Shown here: positions 45,933 through 55,477 of the stretch, piece after piece
Position numbering within the stretch: position 1 is the first letter of the stretch
Layout of the letters: each line of letters opens with the position of its first letter
Program-made: the position numbers and the translations under genes
Assembly: GCA_004431415.1 (NCBI GenBank)
Contig: QPMI01000412.1
Location: 62,001-126,000 of the forward strand
Length of the DNA stretch: 64,000 bases
Direction of reading: 5' to 3'
Origin: Cyanophora paradoxa
Lineage: Eukaryota; Glaucocystophyceae; Cyanophorales; Cyanophoraceae
The notes under the pieces: generated by a model
Told to the model about the DNA's origin: nothing
Database searches by the model: none
The model's input: only the letters and a program-made list of their open reading frames with translations

Positions 45933-48900
45933 TCAGGTGTAGGCCTCGTAGTTGGCGGTGTCGGTGCGGAGTGCGTAGCAGGAAATGGAGTCGAAGAGCC
46001 ATTTGTAGGTGACGATGTCCGCGGCCTCGAGCAGCTCCCGGGCGCCGGGCGGCAGGACGAAGAGACGCAGCAGCTCCTCGATGTCCACGACGCCCTCGGC
46101 CCGCACCGTCTCCGGCGACCGCACGACGTACGCGGCCCGCGCGGCAGTCGGCTCCAGGTCGCCTGCGGCGTCGGCGGCTCCGGGGATGCCTGCGCGCCGC
46201 AGGACGGTGCCGCCGGCGGCCTCGATCAGGTCGACGAGGTCGTTCCGCGTGGGGCCCCCGTCGTTGAACTCGCCCCACAGGCCGAACAGCAGCCCGGCGA
46301 AGAGCCGCGGCGCCTGCGCCCGGCGTCAGGCGGGCACGGAGGCGGCGGCGGCGAGGAACGGACTTCGGCGACGCGGTCGGCGCGGGAGCGGGCAGGCGCG
46401 TCGGTCCGCTGCTTGACGCTGTCGCCCAGCAGCTGGTAGCGCTCCTCGGGCTTCCAACAGTTTGCCTGGAGGCTCGCGCGGACCCCTGCGGCGCAGCGCC
46501 GAAATCAGCGCGAAGCGCTGGGGGGGGCGGGGCGGGGCGCGGATGGGGCGCACAGCCTTCGGATATGACCCAGGCGCCGCGGGCGACTCCAGCGAGGTAC
46601 TTGACAGTGCGCTTGCAGAGGCCGCCGAGCGTCTCGCGCGCCACCACGTGCGTCACCTCCTCGCTCCACGCCTCCGTCAGCTTCGCCCCGCCCAGCTTCG
46701 CCACCGCCCGCCCCAGCTCGCTCTGACGGCCCGTGAGCGGGCGAGGGAGGGGAGAGGGGTGCGCGCCCGGGGCGAGAGCACCCTCTGGCTCTCGTTCAGG
46801 CCGCTGGCGAGGATGACGCGCGTGACCGGCACCGGGTCGGCTTCCTTCCGGCCCGAGCGCCGCCCTGTGCGCGCGACATGTGTTGAGAACGGAATGAATG
46901 CATGTAAGAATGCCGAGGAGTACGCACCCGTGGAGGGGCGGGGTGCAGGGCTGGAGGATGATGACGCGGGGGAGGGGGCAGGGCGAGGCGCAGAGCTAGA
47001 TGCCGAAGGCGTCGCCGGCGGGGGAGGGCGGAAGCTAGGGCCAGGGGTGGACGAGGGTGACCGAAGGGGCGTCGGCTGGGACTTCTGGGAAGCCGAAGGA
47101 GGGCGGGGTGCGGGGGCGGAGAAGCGGGCAGAGGCCGGCGGGCTCGCGGCGGGGGTCTTCTGCTGCTTTCGGCTGCTGGAGGGGGCTGGGGCGCTGGCGC
47201 GGCGCGGGGTCGGTGCCGCGGAGCTGCAGCAGGAGCCGGCCTCGCTGCCGCTGCCGTCTTCGGCGGAGCTCCGCTGCGAGGGGCGCCGCCTCCCGCTCTC
47301 CTTGGCCTGCAGGCGCTCCACCTCTTGCTTGCCCAGCCCGCGGTGCTTCGGGCACTCAAGCACGTGCTCCGTCTGCGCTCGCGTTCGCCGGGGTCGCGGC
47401 AAGGGACGCGGGGGGACGGCGCTCACCTCGTACAAGGTGGTGCCGTCGTTCTGCTTGACGAGCTCGCGGGCGCACTGCAAGTGGAACTGCCGCTTGCACC
47501 GGCGGAGGAGGCAGCCGATGGCCGCCCCGCCCTCCCCGCACTTCTTGTAGCTGCACTTCTGCAGCGGGGCATGAGGGCCGACCGCGCGGGGGGACGGGGC
47601 GGGCGCACCAGGTTACGGGAGCGCCACCACTCTTCGTGGAGGTTAATGTACCCTCCGGTGCCGTCCTCCATCACGTCCGGGGCCCAGTCCGCGCATTGCT
47701 CGTGCACGTAGAGGCCCCGGACCGTCCCCTGCGGACCGCCGTCAGCAGAAGGCCGGGGTAGCAGTGGGGCGGCGGCGCGCCTTCTTCTGCCGGTTGGGGA
47801 TCGCGTAGGGGCCGATGCCGTCGCCGCAGGGGTCCGCCGGCTCGCCCTCCCGCGGGAGCTGCCGGTTGCAGAAGCCGCACTTCTTCACGATCTTGGGGGT
47901 CGCCCGGCCGGGGCTCTGCCGGCCCAGCCGCGGGTCGGCGGGGACCGTCTCTTCGTCCTGCAGGTCCTCGTCGCTGTGGACCGAGTCGCTCAGGCCGCCG
48001 CCGTCGACGCTGGCGAACATGAGGAAGGCGCTCTCGTAGTGCTTGACGGCGCCGGCCCAGCACGCCTCCGGGCAGGCGTCGAAGCGGCGGGTGAAGCCCT
48101 GCTTGCGGAAGAACTTGGTCGCCGTGAGGTCCGCGAAGGTCACCAGCCAGCAGATCCCCTCCTGCCCCGCCTCCTCCCTGCCCCGCCGTTGGCGGGGGTC
48201 GAAGGCGGGGAGGGGCCGCGGGAGGGGCCGGACCGGAGGGCGGTGAGGAGGCGGGAGCCGACACCTCGCTTCTGGATGGCGTCGCTGACGACGAGGAACG
48301 TGATCTCAGCGATGCGGCGCTCCTCCCGCGGCATGGGCTTGTACACCGCCGCCCCCTGCAGCACCCCGCCCGGCCCCACGTCCAGGAGGCTCCGGTGGAA
48401 CCTGCGGGGCGGTGAGGCGGGGCGCGGCGGGCCGGCCCCCAGGCGGGGCGCACGGGTCGGCGATGACGCCGTCCACGTAGGGCTTGGACATCTCCGGGAG
48501 GACGGAGATGACGAGTTCGGAGAGCGCGTCGGTGTACTTTATCCTGTCCGCGCCCTGCAGGTCCCCCAGCCGAACGTAGCCCTCCACCGGCACCGGCGCG
48601 AGCGCGAAGGGAGGCACGCCGCCCGCCGGCGAGGCCGAGGAGGAGGCGGGGGCGGAGGCGCGGGAGGTGGTCGAGGCGGTGGCTGTGGGCGGACCGGCGG
48701 ACTTCGAGGTCGTGCTGGCGGCTTCTAGGACCTCGCCCCCGCCGGCTCCCGCCTCGATCTTCTTCGGCGTCGCGGAGAAGAGGCCGGGGACGCCGCACGG
48801 CTGCAGCGGATCCCGCCGGGCCGGCGAGGGCGACAGGCACGCCGCGCCGCTCCGGGCTTTCTTCATGGGCCGCTTGTTCGGCGACTCGTGCGCCGAAGGG

Positions 48901-50695
48901 CCGCCAACGAGCGGCGCGATGTTCTCCTTGTCGGGCAGGTCCCGGGGCGGGTCCCGTGGGCGGGCGGCGTGGGGCGGCGGAACGGGGCGGGCCGGAACGA
49001 GAGGCGGGGCCGGGGGGCAGGAGAGAGGCCCGCCGAGGGCCTCGATGACGGAGTGGGAGAGGAAGGGGGCGGCGTCGGGGATGGCGCTGCGGACCGCGGT
49101 CCGGATGCTCTCCACCTGCGAAGGCCGCAGCTCTGCGGGTGGGGTCAGCCGAGGGCGCCGCAGGGGAGGCGGGCGGCCCGCACGGTTCGCGATGATGTCG
49201 GCGCCAGCGTCGACCGCGGCGGCCACAGCCTCGGCAGCCCGCGGTACGTCCTGCGCGCCGCCGAGGGCCGCATCGCGCGCGGCGGCACGGCCGGCCTCAA
49301 AGCCCGAGGGGGCGACCGTTGCGTCTTCGTCCAGATCCATTTCGTGCTGCTCGCCGCCGCCGGCCGGCGCCTCCTCGCCGCTCTGCGGCTCGATGGCCGC
49401 ACCGCCGGGGGCCTCCCACGCCGGATCCCATGCTGGCTCCTCTGCAGCCTGCGCTTGCTCGTCCCCGGCGTAAGGATCCTCGAGGCCTGCAGAAATGGCT
49501 TAGCTGCAGTGTGGCGCACTACTTGAAGGAAGGGGGAAGAAGCACCTCCAGCGGGGGCCTCAGCATACAGCTCGGGCGCAGCGGCCTCGGGATCTGCCAT
49601 CTCGATATCTGCCGCCGGCTCGCCCTCGTCGACTCTCCGCAACGGTGATGCAGGTGGCATGAGGGGCCTGGGCGGACGCCGCGTGCTGGGGGAGCGGGGC
49701 CGGCGGCGGGGCGGAGAGGGTATGGAGCAGTTGACGGAGTCGAAGTAGATAGCGTCGGGACGGTGGTAAGGTTGAGCCAAGAGCGCCGACATGGCCTCCC
49801 GCGCTGTCAGCGCTTTCTGCTGTTCGGGCGGGACCGACCCCTCCCCCGGCGACGCGTCTTCGATGTCGTCGACTGTCTCGTGCTGATGCCCGCGGCGGGC
49901 TGCCGGCCGCTCCGGCTGAGCGTGCGGAGCGGGCGCAGGCACGGCTGCTGGAGCGGTCTCTCCTCGCGCTGCTGGAGAATGGCTCTGGCGCGCGTCTGGC
50001 AAGGCCGGCAGCTGCGGGGCGTTGGCCGCCGATGATGGCTTCTGCCGCGCGTGCCGGCGACCGGGCGCATCCTGCGAAGGATCTTCCACATCCTCGACCT
50101 CGTCTTGATCACGGCCGACGGACAGCCTGTTCAACGAGCTCGGCTCCCCTGATCGGATTCGATCAACTCCGGGTCGAGGCTACTGGGCGATTTTGAATGC
50201 GCACCGGCGGAGGCTTCCCCTTCCAGCAGTGCGCGGCCTTTGACCACATTCTCGAGGTGCAAGAAGGCGTCCACGAGGTCCCGATAGCGCTGCACGGCAT
50301 GGAGGGAGCGGCGATCGAACTCGCCCTTGCAGCTGCGGAAGGGGAATGGGCAAACAGGCATTAGGGATCATACATTCGATCCATTCGAAGTGACGGCGCA
50401 CTTCGGGCACTTCAGCTTGTTGCGCTGCAGCGGACACTTCTTGATGCACTCCCTGCGCGGGCCGTCGGGCACGAGAAGAGGGCAGCATTCTATTCCAGGT
50501 GACATCCGCACGCACGCGCAAAAGAAGTGGTTGCAGGGCAAGGCGAGAGGGTCGTCGACGACATCTTGACTGCGGCGGCCGAGCTCGGAAAAAGGCGCTG
50601 GGAGCGGGGAGCGCTCGATCGCACCAGATAGTGCAATGCAATTCCTGTCGGAAACCGTCCAGCGCCCGCTGCAGCGTGGCGTCCTCGGGCTTCAT
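45933..50695 (-). CDS. BRCA1-like protein with RING, GCN5-type acetyltransferase, extended PHD and two BRCT domains
   Basis: Start MKPEDATLQRALDGF at 50695. RING (50300-50640): CTICQDVVDDPLALPCNHFF joins CAECIKKCPLQRNKLKCPNC via GTGCGC introns. A disordered acidic/basic stretch follows (about 48600-50150), with PNKRPMKKARS as a likely nuclear localisation signal. GCN5-like HAT (about 48000-48560): PEMSKPYVDGVIADPFHRSL, AEITFLVVSDAIQKRGVGSR (catalytic Glu; QxxGxG acetyl-CoA loop), VTFADLTATKFFRKQGF and HYESAFLMF. Extended PHD (about 47330-47910): KKCGFCNRQL, YVHEQCADWAPD, KCSYKKCGEGG, FHLQCARELV, ECPKHRG. BRCT1 starts TRVILASGLNESQ and has VTHVVA and GAWVISEGW; BRCT2 has LFAGLLFGLWGEF, ending ANYEAYT (stop 45933-45935). 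Nearly all joins are in phase. The RING-PHD-BRCT layout is that of plant BRCA1/BARD1 DNA-repair ubiquitin ligases; a HAT inside one is not an architecture I know. Confidence 0.85.
47729..47780 (-). other. Candidate GC-AG intron in the BRCA1-like gene
   Basis: IPNRQKK must join GTVRGLYVHEQC inside the extended PHD. The in-phase intron starts AAG|GCGCGCC and ends CCGCAG with CTGACGG before the acceptor. No GT donor lies nearby. Confidence 0.5.
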
Positions 50696-51321
50696 CGCCG
50701 CAGTTCAAAAAAGCGCCGCCAGCCGCGAGCCGGCTGCTCGGGGGCGGTCCTACGATCGCTGCAATCGCTGCAGATTGACTTTGGAGCGCCGCGGAGCGCC
50801 GCTGGCTCCGTTCTTGCCGGCCGCGGGGGGTACGGGTAGCACAGGTCCACACACAAGCAGATCGACCTGCGCCACATGTACGTCCACTCAAGCGCGGCAC
50901 AGGCCGCGGCGCAATCGCCGATTCGCAAAGCGGCTCCCAAACAGCATCGGCGCGCGCGGCGCGGCTCGTTTGCGCGCGCGCGCGCGCGTGCCCAGGGCCC
51001 GCCCTCGAGCTCGAGCTCGACAGCTATAGCAATTTTATCATGATCGCATACAAACCAGCGATCGTGGCGCCGGTGCCCGGCCTAGGCCTGGCAGAACTGC
51101 ACGTCCCGCGATCGAAAGACGTCGACAGGTGGCGGTTTAAAGGTAGCGGTACAAGGTGCAGAGCTAAGCTAAGCCGACTATTAAACTATTGATACTACTG
51201 CCAGTCTGCTGGCACAAAAAGAAGCAGAATATCAGAGCAGGCTATGCATGCTAAGCAGCGAATTGATCAAAATACCGCGAGCGCCAAGACAAAAAGCAGC
51301 GGCGATCTGAGGAAACCGAGG
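50696..51321. other. Spacer between BRCA1-like and p31comet genes
   Basis: Promoter and 5' region of the BRCA1-like gene plus the 3' flank of p31comet. It contains a GCGCGCGCGCGCGCG run near 50976 and CTCGAGCTCGAGCTCGA near 51004. 51125-51300 is AT-richer. No gene seen. Confidence 0.45.
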
Positions 51322-52384
51322 TCACTGCTCAGGCCGGATGCCGGGTAGGCCCTGTATCGTGGAGGTGCACTGGAACCATGTCTCGCTCACCCCGCCGCCC
51401 GCGCAATCAGCAGAGACCGCGGCGGCGCTGTCGCCCGCCGGGGCCGCCGGGGACGCAGCGTGGGAAGAGCCGGGCTCGTGGAGCTGGAAGCTGGCGACGA
51501 CGTTGCCGAGGGTGCGGTCGACGTCCTCGCCGTCGTCCAGCCCCGCGCGCAGCACCACCGTCCGCCGCTGCACTGCCGGCGGCCGCAGCGCTCGGCTCGC
51601 CGACATGGAGGGGGGTGCGCTGCTGGAGGGAGGGACGGCAGGGAAGGAGCCGAGGCGGATCTCTACGGGGGTCAGCCGCCTTCGGGTTGTGGCGACGGAG
51701 AAGTTCTGGCGGGGGAAGAGGTCCGGGGAGCAGGCGGTGGCTGGGGAGAGGAAAAGTACGGCGAGCTTCGTGGCGCCGAGGTCGCGGTGGAAGACGTCGA
51801 GGTCCGCGACGACCAGCGCCCGAATCATGCGGCGGCAGACCTCCCGCGCTCGCTCCAGCTCCGCGGGCTCCGGCGGACGCCGTTCCAATCCGAAGCCCTG
51901 CACGCCGAGGGCGCTCGTGTCCACGGCGCCGTGCTGGCCGCGGAGGCTCCACTCGTTTGCGAACTTGATCACGTACAATTCGCGCGGGCTGACGGGCGAG
52001 CTCCCCATCGAGATCATGACGCTGCTGATGCACGTGTTCGTGGCGAATGCTGCTTCGACGGACTGGAACAGGGATTCCGCGGAGTGCACCAGCTTGAGCC
52101 GGCGCCGAAGCTGGAGGGACGCGCGAGGCCCGCTCTTGCCAGGGATCCCGCCCTCGCCGCAGTCCTGCTGCAGGCACCTCTTGAACTGAGACGCGCGTCT
52201 GCATCAGCACCGGGCCAGGGCGCGCGACGGCCTCGGGGAATGAGCGAAAGCGCACTTCGTCGTATGTGCATGGGATCTGCTGCCGCATAAACAGCAAGTA
52301 CTTGATAAGCTCCCGGACCAGGATGCTCGACGTGTAGGCCGAGAGCGGCGTTGGCAGCGGTACATCGAGCGTCCAGCCACCCAT
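51322..52384 (-). CDS. p31comet (MAD2L1-binding protein) homologue, HORMA fold
   Basis: p31comet binds closed MAD2 and, with TRIP13, disassembles the mitotic checkpoint complex. The start at 52384 gives MGGWTLDVPLPTPLSAY, then the family helix SSILVRELIKYLLFMRQQIP with CTYDEV. After a junction come SAESLFQSVEAAFATN, SSVMISMGSSPVSPRELYVI, REVCRRMIRALVVADL and, near the end, VSETWFQCTSTIQGLPG, which corresponds to the WFQ..-type safety-belt segment of the family. About 330 residues, slightly longer than animal p31comet, with a low-complexity Ala/Ser insert before the C-terminus. The join at 52186-52210 requires either a 25-nt intron or a one-base frame change. Stop TGA at 51322-51324. It lies directly downstream of the BRCA1-like gene on the same strand's upstream side. 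Confidence 0.75.
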
Positions 52385-52580
52385 CCCGCTCTGCCTGCCT
52401 ATCGCGGAGTGCCCTCCTCGTCACTCCGAGGCGCTCGGCACGGATCGCGGCGGCTGCAGAGACTGAGTCGGCGACCTGCGGGTCGCGAGGGTCGACCTGG
52501 GTCGTTGCAAGGGGGGTGCCACAAATATTGGCTAAGTTGGCCGCGCCGCCCCAGTCCGGGCGGCGCGCGGCGAGGCGGCC
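52385..52580. promoter_or_regulatory. Divergent promoter, p31comet / TSNAXIP1-like gene
   Basis: 196 bp between outward-facing starts at 52384 (-) and 52581 (+). Likely bidirectional promoter. No distinct element recognised. Confidence 0.35.
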
Positions 52581-54767
52581 ATGCCTCAGAAATACCAGAC
52601 CATCGTGGCGGTGAACAGGCCGACCGCGACGGTACGGCTTCCACTTCTCCGCAGAACTCCGCCGTTCTCACGCCCTTGCAGCTGGGCGCGCAGCTGGGCG
52701 TGATCCTTATTCGACCCGAGGAGCCAATCACGGCGCGAAGCGATCCCGGGAGCGCGAGCACCACCCTGAAGTCACAGAAGACCGACACGCTCGAACCGAA
52801 GCCGCCACCCACCAATCGCAGACCCAACGATGGCTTTGGACAACCACCTTCAAGGAGGCGCTACATGCAGCCAGAGAAGACGCAGCGCGCGCTAAGCGGC
52901 TTCCTGCAACAGGACTACGGTCTGGACGCGATCGGCGACTCGGATTCCGTGAACAGCGATGAGCTCCAGCTTATCGATGTAGCATACGAAGAAGAGCTTG
53001 GCAAACTGCAACAGCGATTGACGGCCGCGCTCGCCAAGGCTCGCGCTGGAGATCAGGTCAGGTTAAACAAAGGCCACGGCCTGTCGCGACCGCGCACGCT
53101 GGAAGCACTAGAGAGCTTCATTGCAGCGGTGAGTACTCTTTTCCTGACGGCACCGTGCGCTTGGTTCGAAGGCCACTGCGCAGGAGCTCGCGATCTTGAA
53201 GGAGAGTGGGGATGAAACTGCAGAGTCCCGCCTGCGCATCTACCTGGTCTGTATGGAGCAGCTCTCTGCGGAATTCAAAATCTACGGTCCTCTCCTAAGC
53301 ATTATCAAGGTCCGCCGCATCTGCCGCTCGAGGGTTGCGCGGGGTAGCTGTCAGGAACAATCGCCATGCGATGATGATCCATATTCCCTTTCGAATGACG
53401 CTCGGCACGTCCAAGCCGATGCGATGAATATCACTCGTACTGATCTACGGCGTATTCACATACGGATAATCCGAAATTTTAAACGCTCCTATCGTCCATA
53501 GATTTGCGCTGCCAGCGCGTAAAATAATGCTTGACGTAAGCGCGTTGCACCCTGATGATCCATATTCCCTTTCGAATGACGCTCGGCACGTCCAAGCCGA
53601 TGCGATGAATAACCCTCTCGCTGATCGTCGACGCGCCGGACGGGGCCGGGGGTCCCGGGTCGGGCGCCGGGCGCCGGGTCGCTGACGCGCGCCCCGCAGC
53701 GGGAGTTCGTGGCGGCGCTGGAGGAGGGGCGGGCGCGGGAGCGGGAGCTGGCCGGCCTGGCGCTGCTGACGGAGCAGGCCAACGTCAAGAAGGTCGCCGA
53801 GCTCGAGGAGCGCCTCCGCCGCGCCTGCGCACGGGTGCGCCCCGCCGCCACTCACTCCCCGCCCCCTCGCGGCGCTGAGGCGGCGCAGCTGGACGGAGAC
53901 GACGACGAGGAGAGCGACGAGGAGCTGGAGGGGAAGGGCATCGCGTCGAACCTCTCCTCGCCCCGCAAGTCGCAGGCCGGCTCGCCCCGGCGCAAGAAGC
54001 GGCGGGCCGGCGGGCGCGGCGGCCCCGAGCTGGCGAGCCTCTCGGCGCAGCTGAAGCAGGCCGCCGACGGGCGCGCCCTCCTCGAGGACCTCCTCCGCCA
54101 GGCGTGCGTCCGGGGCCCGGCCCGCTCGGGGCGCCGCGGGGCGCCGACGGCGGCGGCGGGGCGCAGGCGCGGGGCGTGGGAGCAGGGCGAGGAGGCGCCG
54201 GCGGTGCTCAAGGCGCTGCTGGACAACGCGCTGGCGCCGCCCTCGGGGGAGGCCTCGCCGCGCGGCGACGGGGAGGCCCGCTCGCCACGGCGCTCCCTCT
54301 TCCCGGAGAAGGACCGGCAGCTCAACATGCAGGCGCGGATCAACCAGCTGACGATGGAGCTCTACAAGCAGACGACGCAGAACGCGAGCCTGCAGCGGGC
54401 CGCCGAGGAGCGCATCGACCGGGCGGCCTTCGTGGCGCTGCAGGAGAAGCTCGCGGAGGCGGAGGCGGGCGTGAAGGCGCGGGAGGAGGCGCTGGCGGCC
54501 GGGGAGCAGCTGCTGGGGCGCCGCGAGGAGGAGCTCACGCGCCTCACCGTCCGCCACCACGAGCTCCTCGGCGCCATCCGCGCCTCCGCCGCCGCCGCAG
54601 CGGCAGCCCCGGCACCCCCGGCCCCCGCCACCGCACCCGCCCCCCAAAAGGTCCGCCCCTCGTTTCAGCCCCGCCCTCTTATTGCGTTTTACACTTCTTG
54701 GCCACTACTTCCCCGGCTTCACCACTTCTTTACCCGTTTCTCTGGACCGAAAGCGCCTAAAGGATGA
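52581..54767 (+). CDS. TSNAXIP1 N-terminal-domain-like coiled-coil protein
   Basis: The probable start MPQKYQTIVAVNRPTAT at 52581 is joined to NSAVLTPLQLGAQLGVI by a very short (23 nt) apparent intron. Then come QRALSGFLQQDYGLDAIGDS and EALESFIAA, an intron, ESRLRIYLVCMEQLSAEFKI with YGPLLSIIK, a 390-nt intron, REFVAALEEGRARERELAGL and heptad-rich helices to about 54600 (INQLTMELYKQTTQNASLQ, REEELTRLTVRHHELL). The AEFKIYGPLLSIIKREF pattern matches the translin-associated factor X-interacting protein 1 N-terminal family (an 'F..Y.PLL..IK.E' core), found in ciliated organisms. After AAAAPAPPAPATAPAPQK (54650) there is a potential GTCCGC donor; the open frame runs on to a stop at 54765-54767. 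The gene may be 3'-truncated or may splice into the next one. Confidence 0.6.
53372..53430 (+). repeat. 59-bp direct repeat, copy 1
   Basis: Begins TGATGATCCATATTCCC and ends GCCGATGCGATGAATA. Identical to 53553-53611. Both lie in the long intron of the TSNAXIP1-like gene. Confidence 0.85.
53553..53611 (+). repeat. 59-bp direct repeat, copy 2
   Basis: Second copy, 181 bp after the first, with 122 AT-richer bases between them (including CGTATTCACATACGGATAAT). The pair could be the flanks or footprint of an insertion in the intron. Confidence 0.85.
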
Positions 54768-55420
54768 TCAAATCATTTCCCTGTTAGTTTGACCCGGCCT
54801 CGAGCCTGGGCGTGAAAATCAAACCTTATGTCTGGACCGCTGAACGCGCTTCGTCCCGCAATCTCCCCTCGCCTAGAGCGGCTAAGGGATTAATCACATA
54901 TTTCCCTGTTAGTATAATTCTGGCCCCGCACCGAAAGCGCCTAAAGGATGATCAAATCATTTCCCTGTTAGTTTGACCCGGCCTCGAGCCTGGGCGTGAA
55001 AATCAAACCTTATGTCTGGACCGCTGAACGCGCTTCGTCCTGCAATCTCCCCTCGCCTAGCGCGGCTAAAGGATGAATCACATATTTCCCTGTTAGTATG
55101 ACCCTGGCTTCGAGCCTGGGCGTGAACTATCACATATGTTCGGACCGCTGATGCCGCATCAATTTTTCTGTTTCCGAATAAGAGCGCCCAAAAGGATGAA
55201 CAACTCATTTCCCTGTTAGTTGGACCCTGGCCACGAGCCTGGGCGTGAAAACCAAACCTTATGTCTGGACCGCTGAACACGCGCTCCCCGTCTTCTCCTT
55301 AACGCCCCCCTTTCCCCCAAACGTGAGCGCTTAGAGGATGAATCACATATTTCCCTGTTAGTATGACCCTGGCCTCAAGCCTGGGCGTGAACTATCACAT
55401 ATGTTCGGACCGCTGATCCG
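54745..55420. repeat. Tandem repeat array with six TTTCCCTGTTAGT cores
   Basis: Six units share ATTTCCCTGTTAGT, mostly followed by TGACCC(T)GGC and GAGCCTGGGCGTGAA, then GGACCGCTGA. Cores lie near 54777, 54900, 54959, 55084, 55208 and 55351. Two subtypes alternate: one with GATCAAATCATTTCCC and AATCAAACCTTATGTC, the other with AATCACATATTTCCC and CTATCACATATGTTC. Clearly less GC-rich than its flanks. It ends about 55 bp before the start of the next gene. Confidence 0.8.
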
Positions 55421-55477
55421 CGCTCATTTCCCCTCGAGCTCGCTTTTCGTGCCTCCACCGTTGCCGGCCCGCCCCGG

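Noticed and set aside
43995-50695. Operon of minus-strand genes
   Set aside because: The neighbours are spliced eukaryotic genes with spacers of 390 bp or more; nothing suggests polycistronic transcription.
54745-55420. CRISPR-like array
   Set aside because: Units are irregularly spaced, the 'spacers' are themselves repeated, and the host is eukaryotic.
54745-55420. U2 snRNA or 5S rRNA gene cluster
   Set aside because: Fragments such as GGCTAAGGGAT and GCCTGGGCGTGAA only superficially resemble U2 or 5S. I could not draw the expected stems or find the conserved internal motifs.
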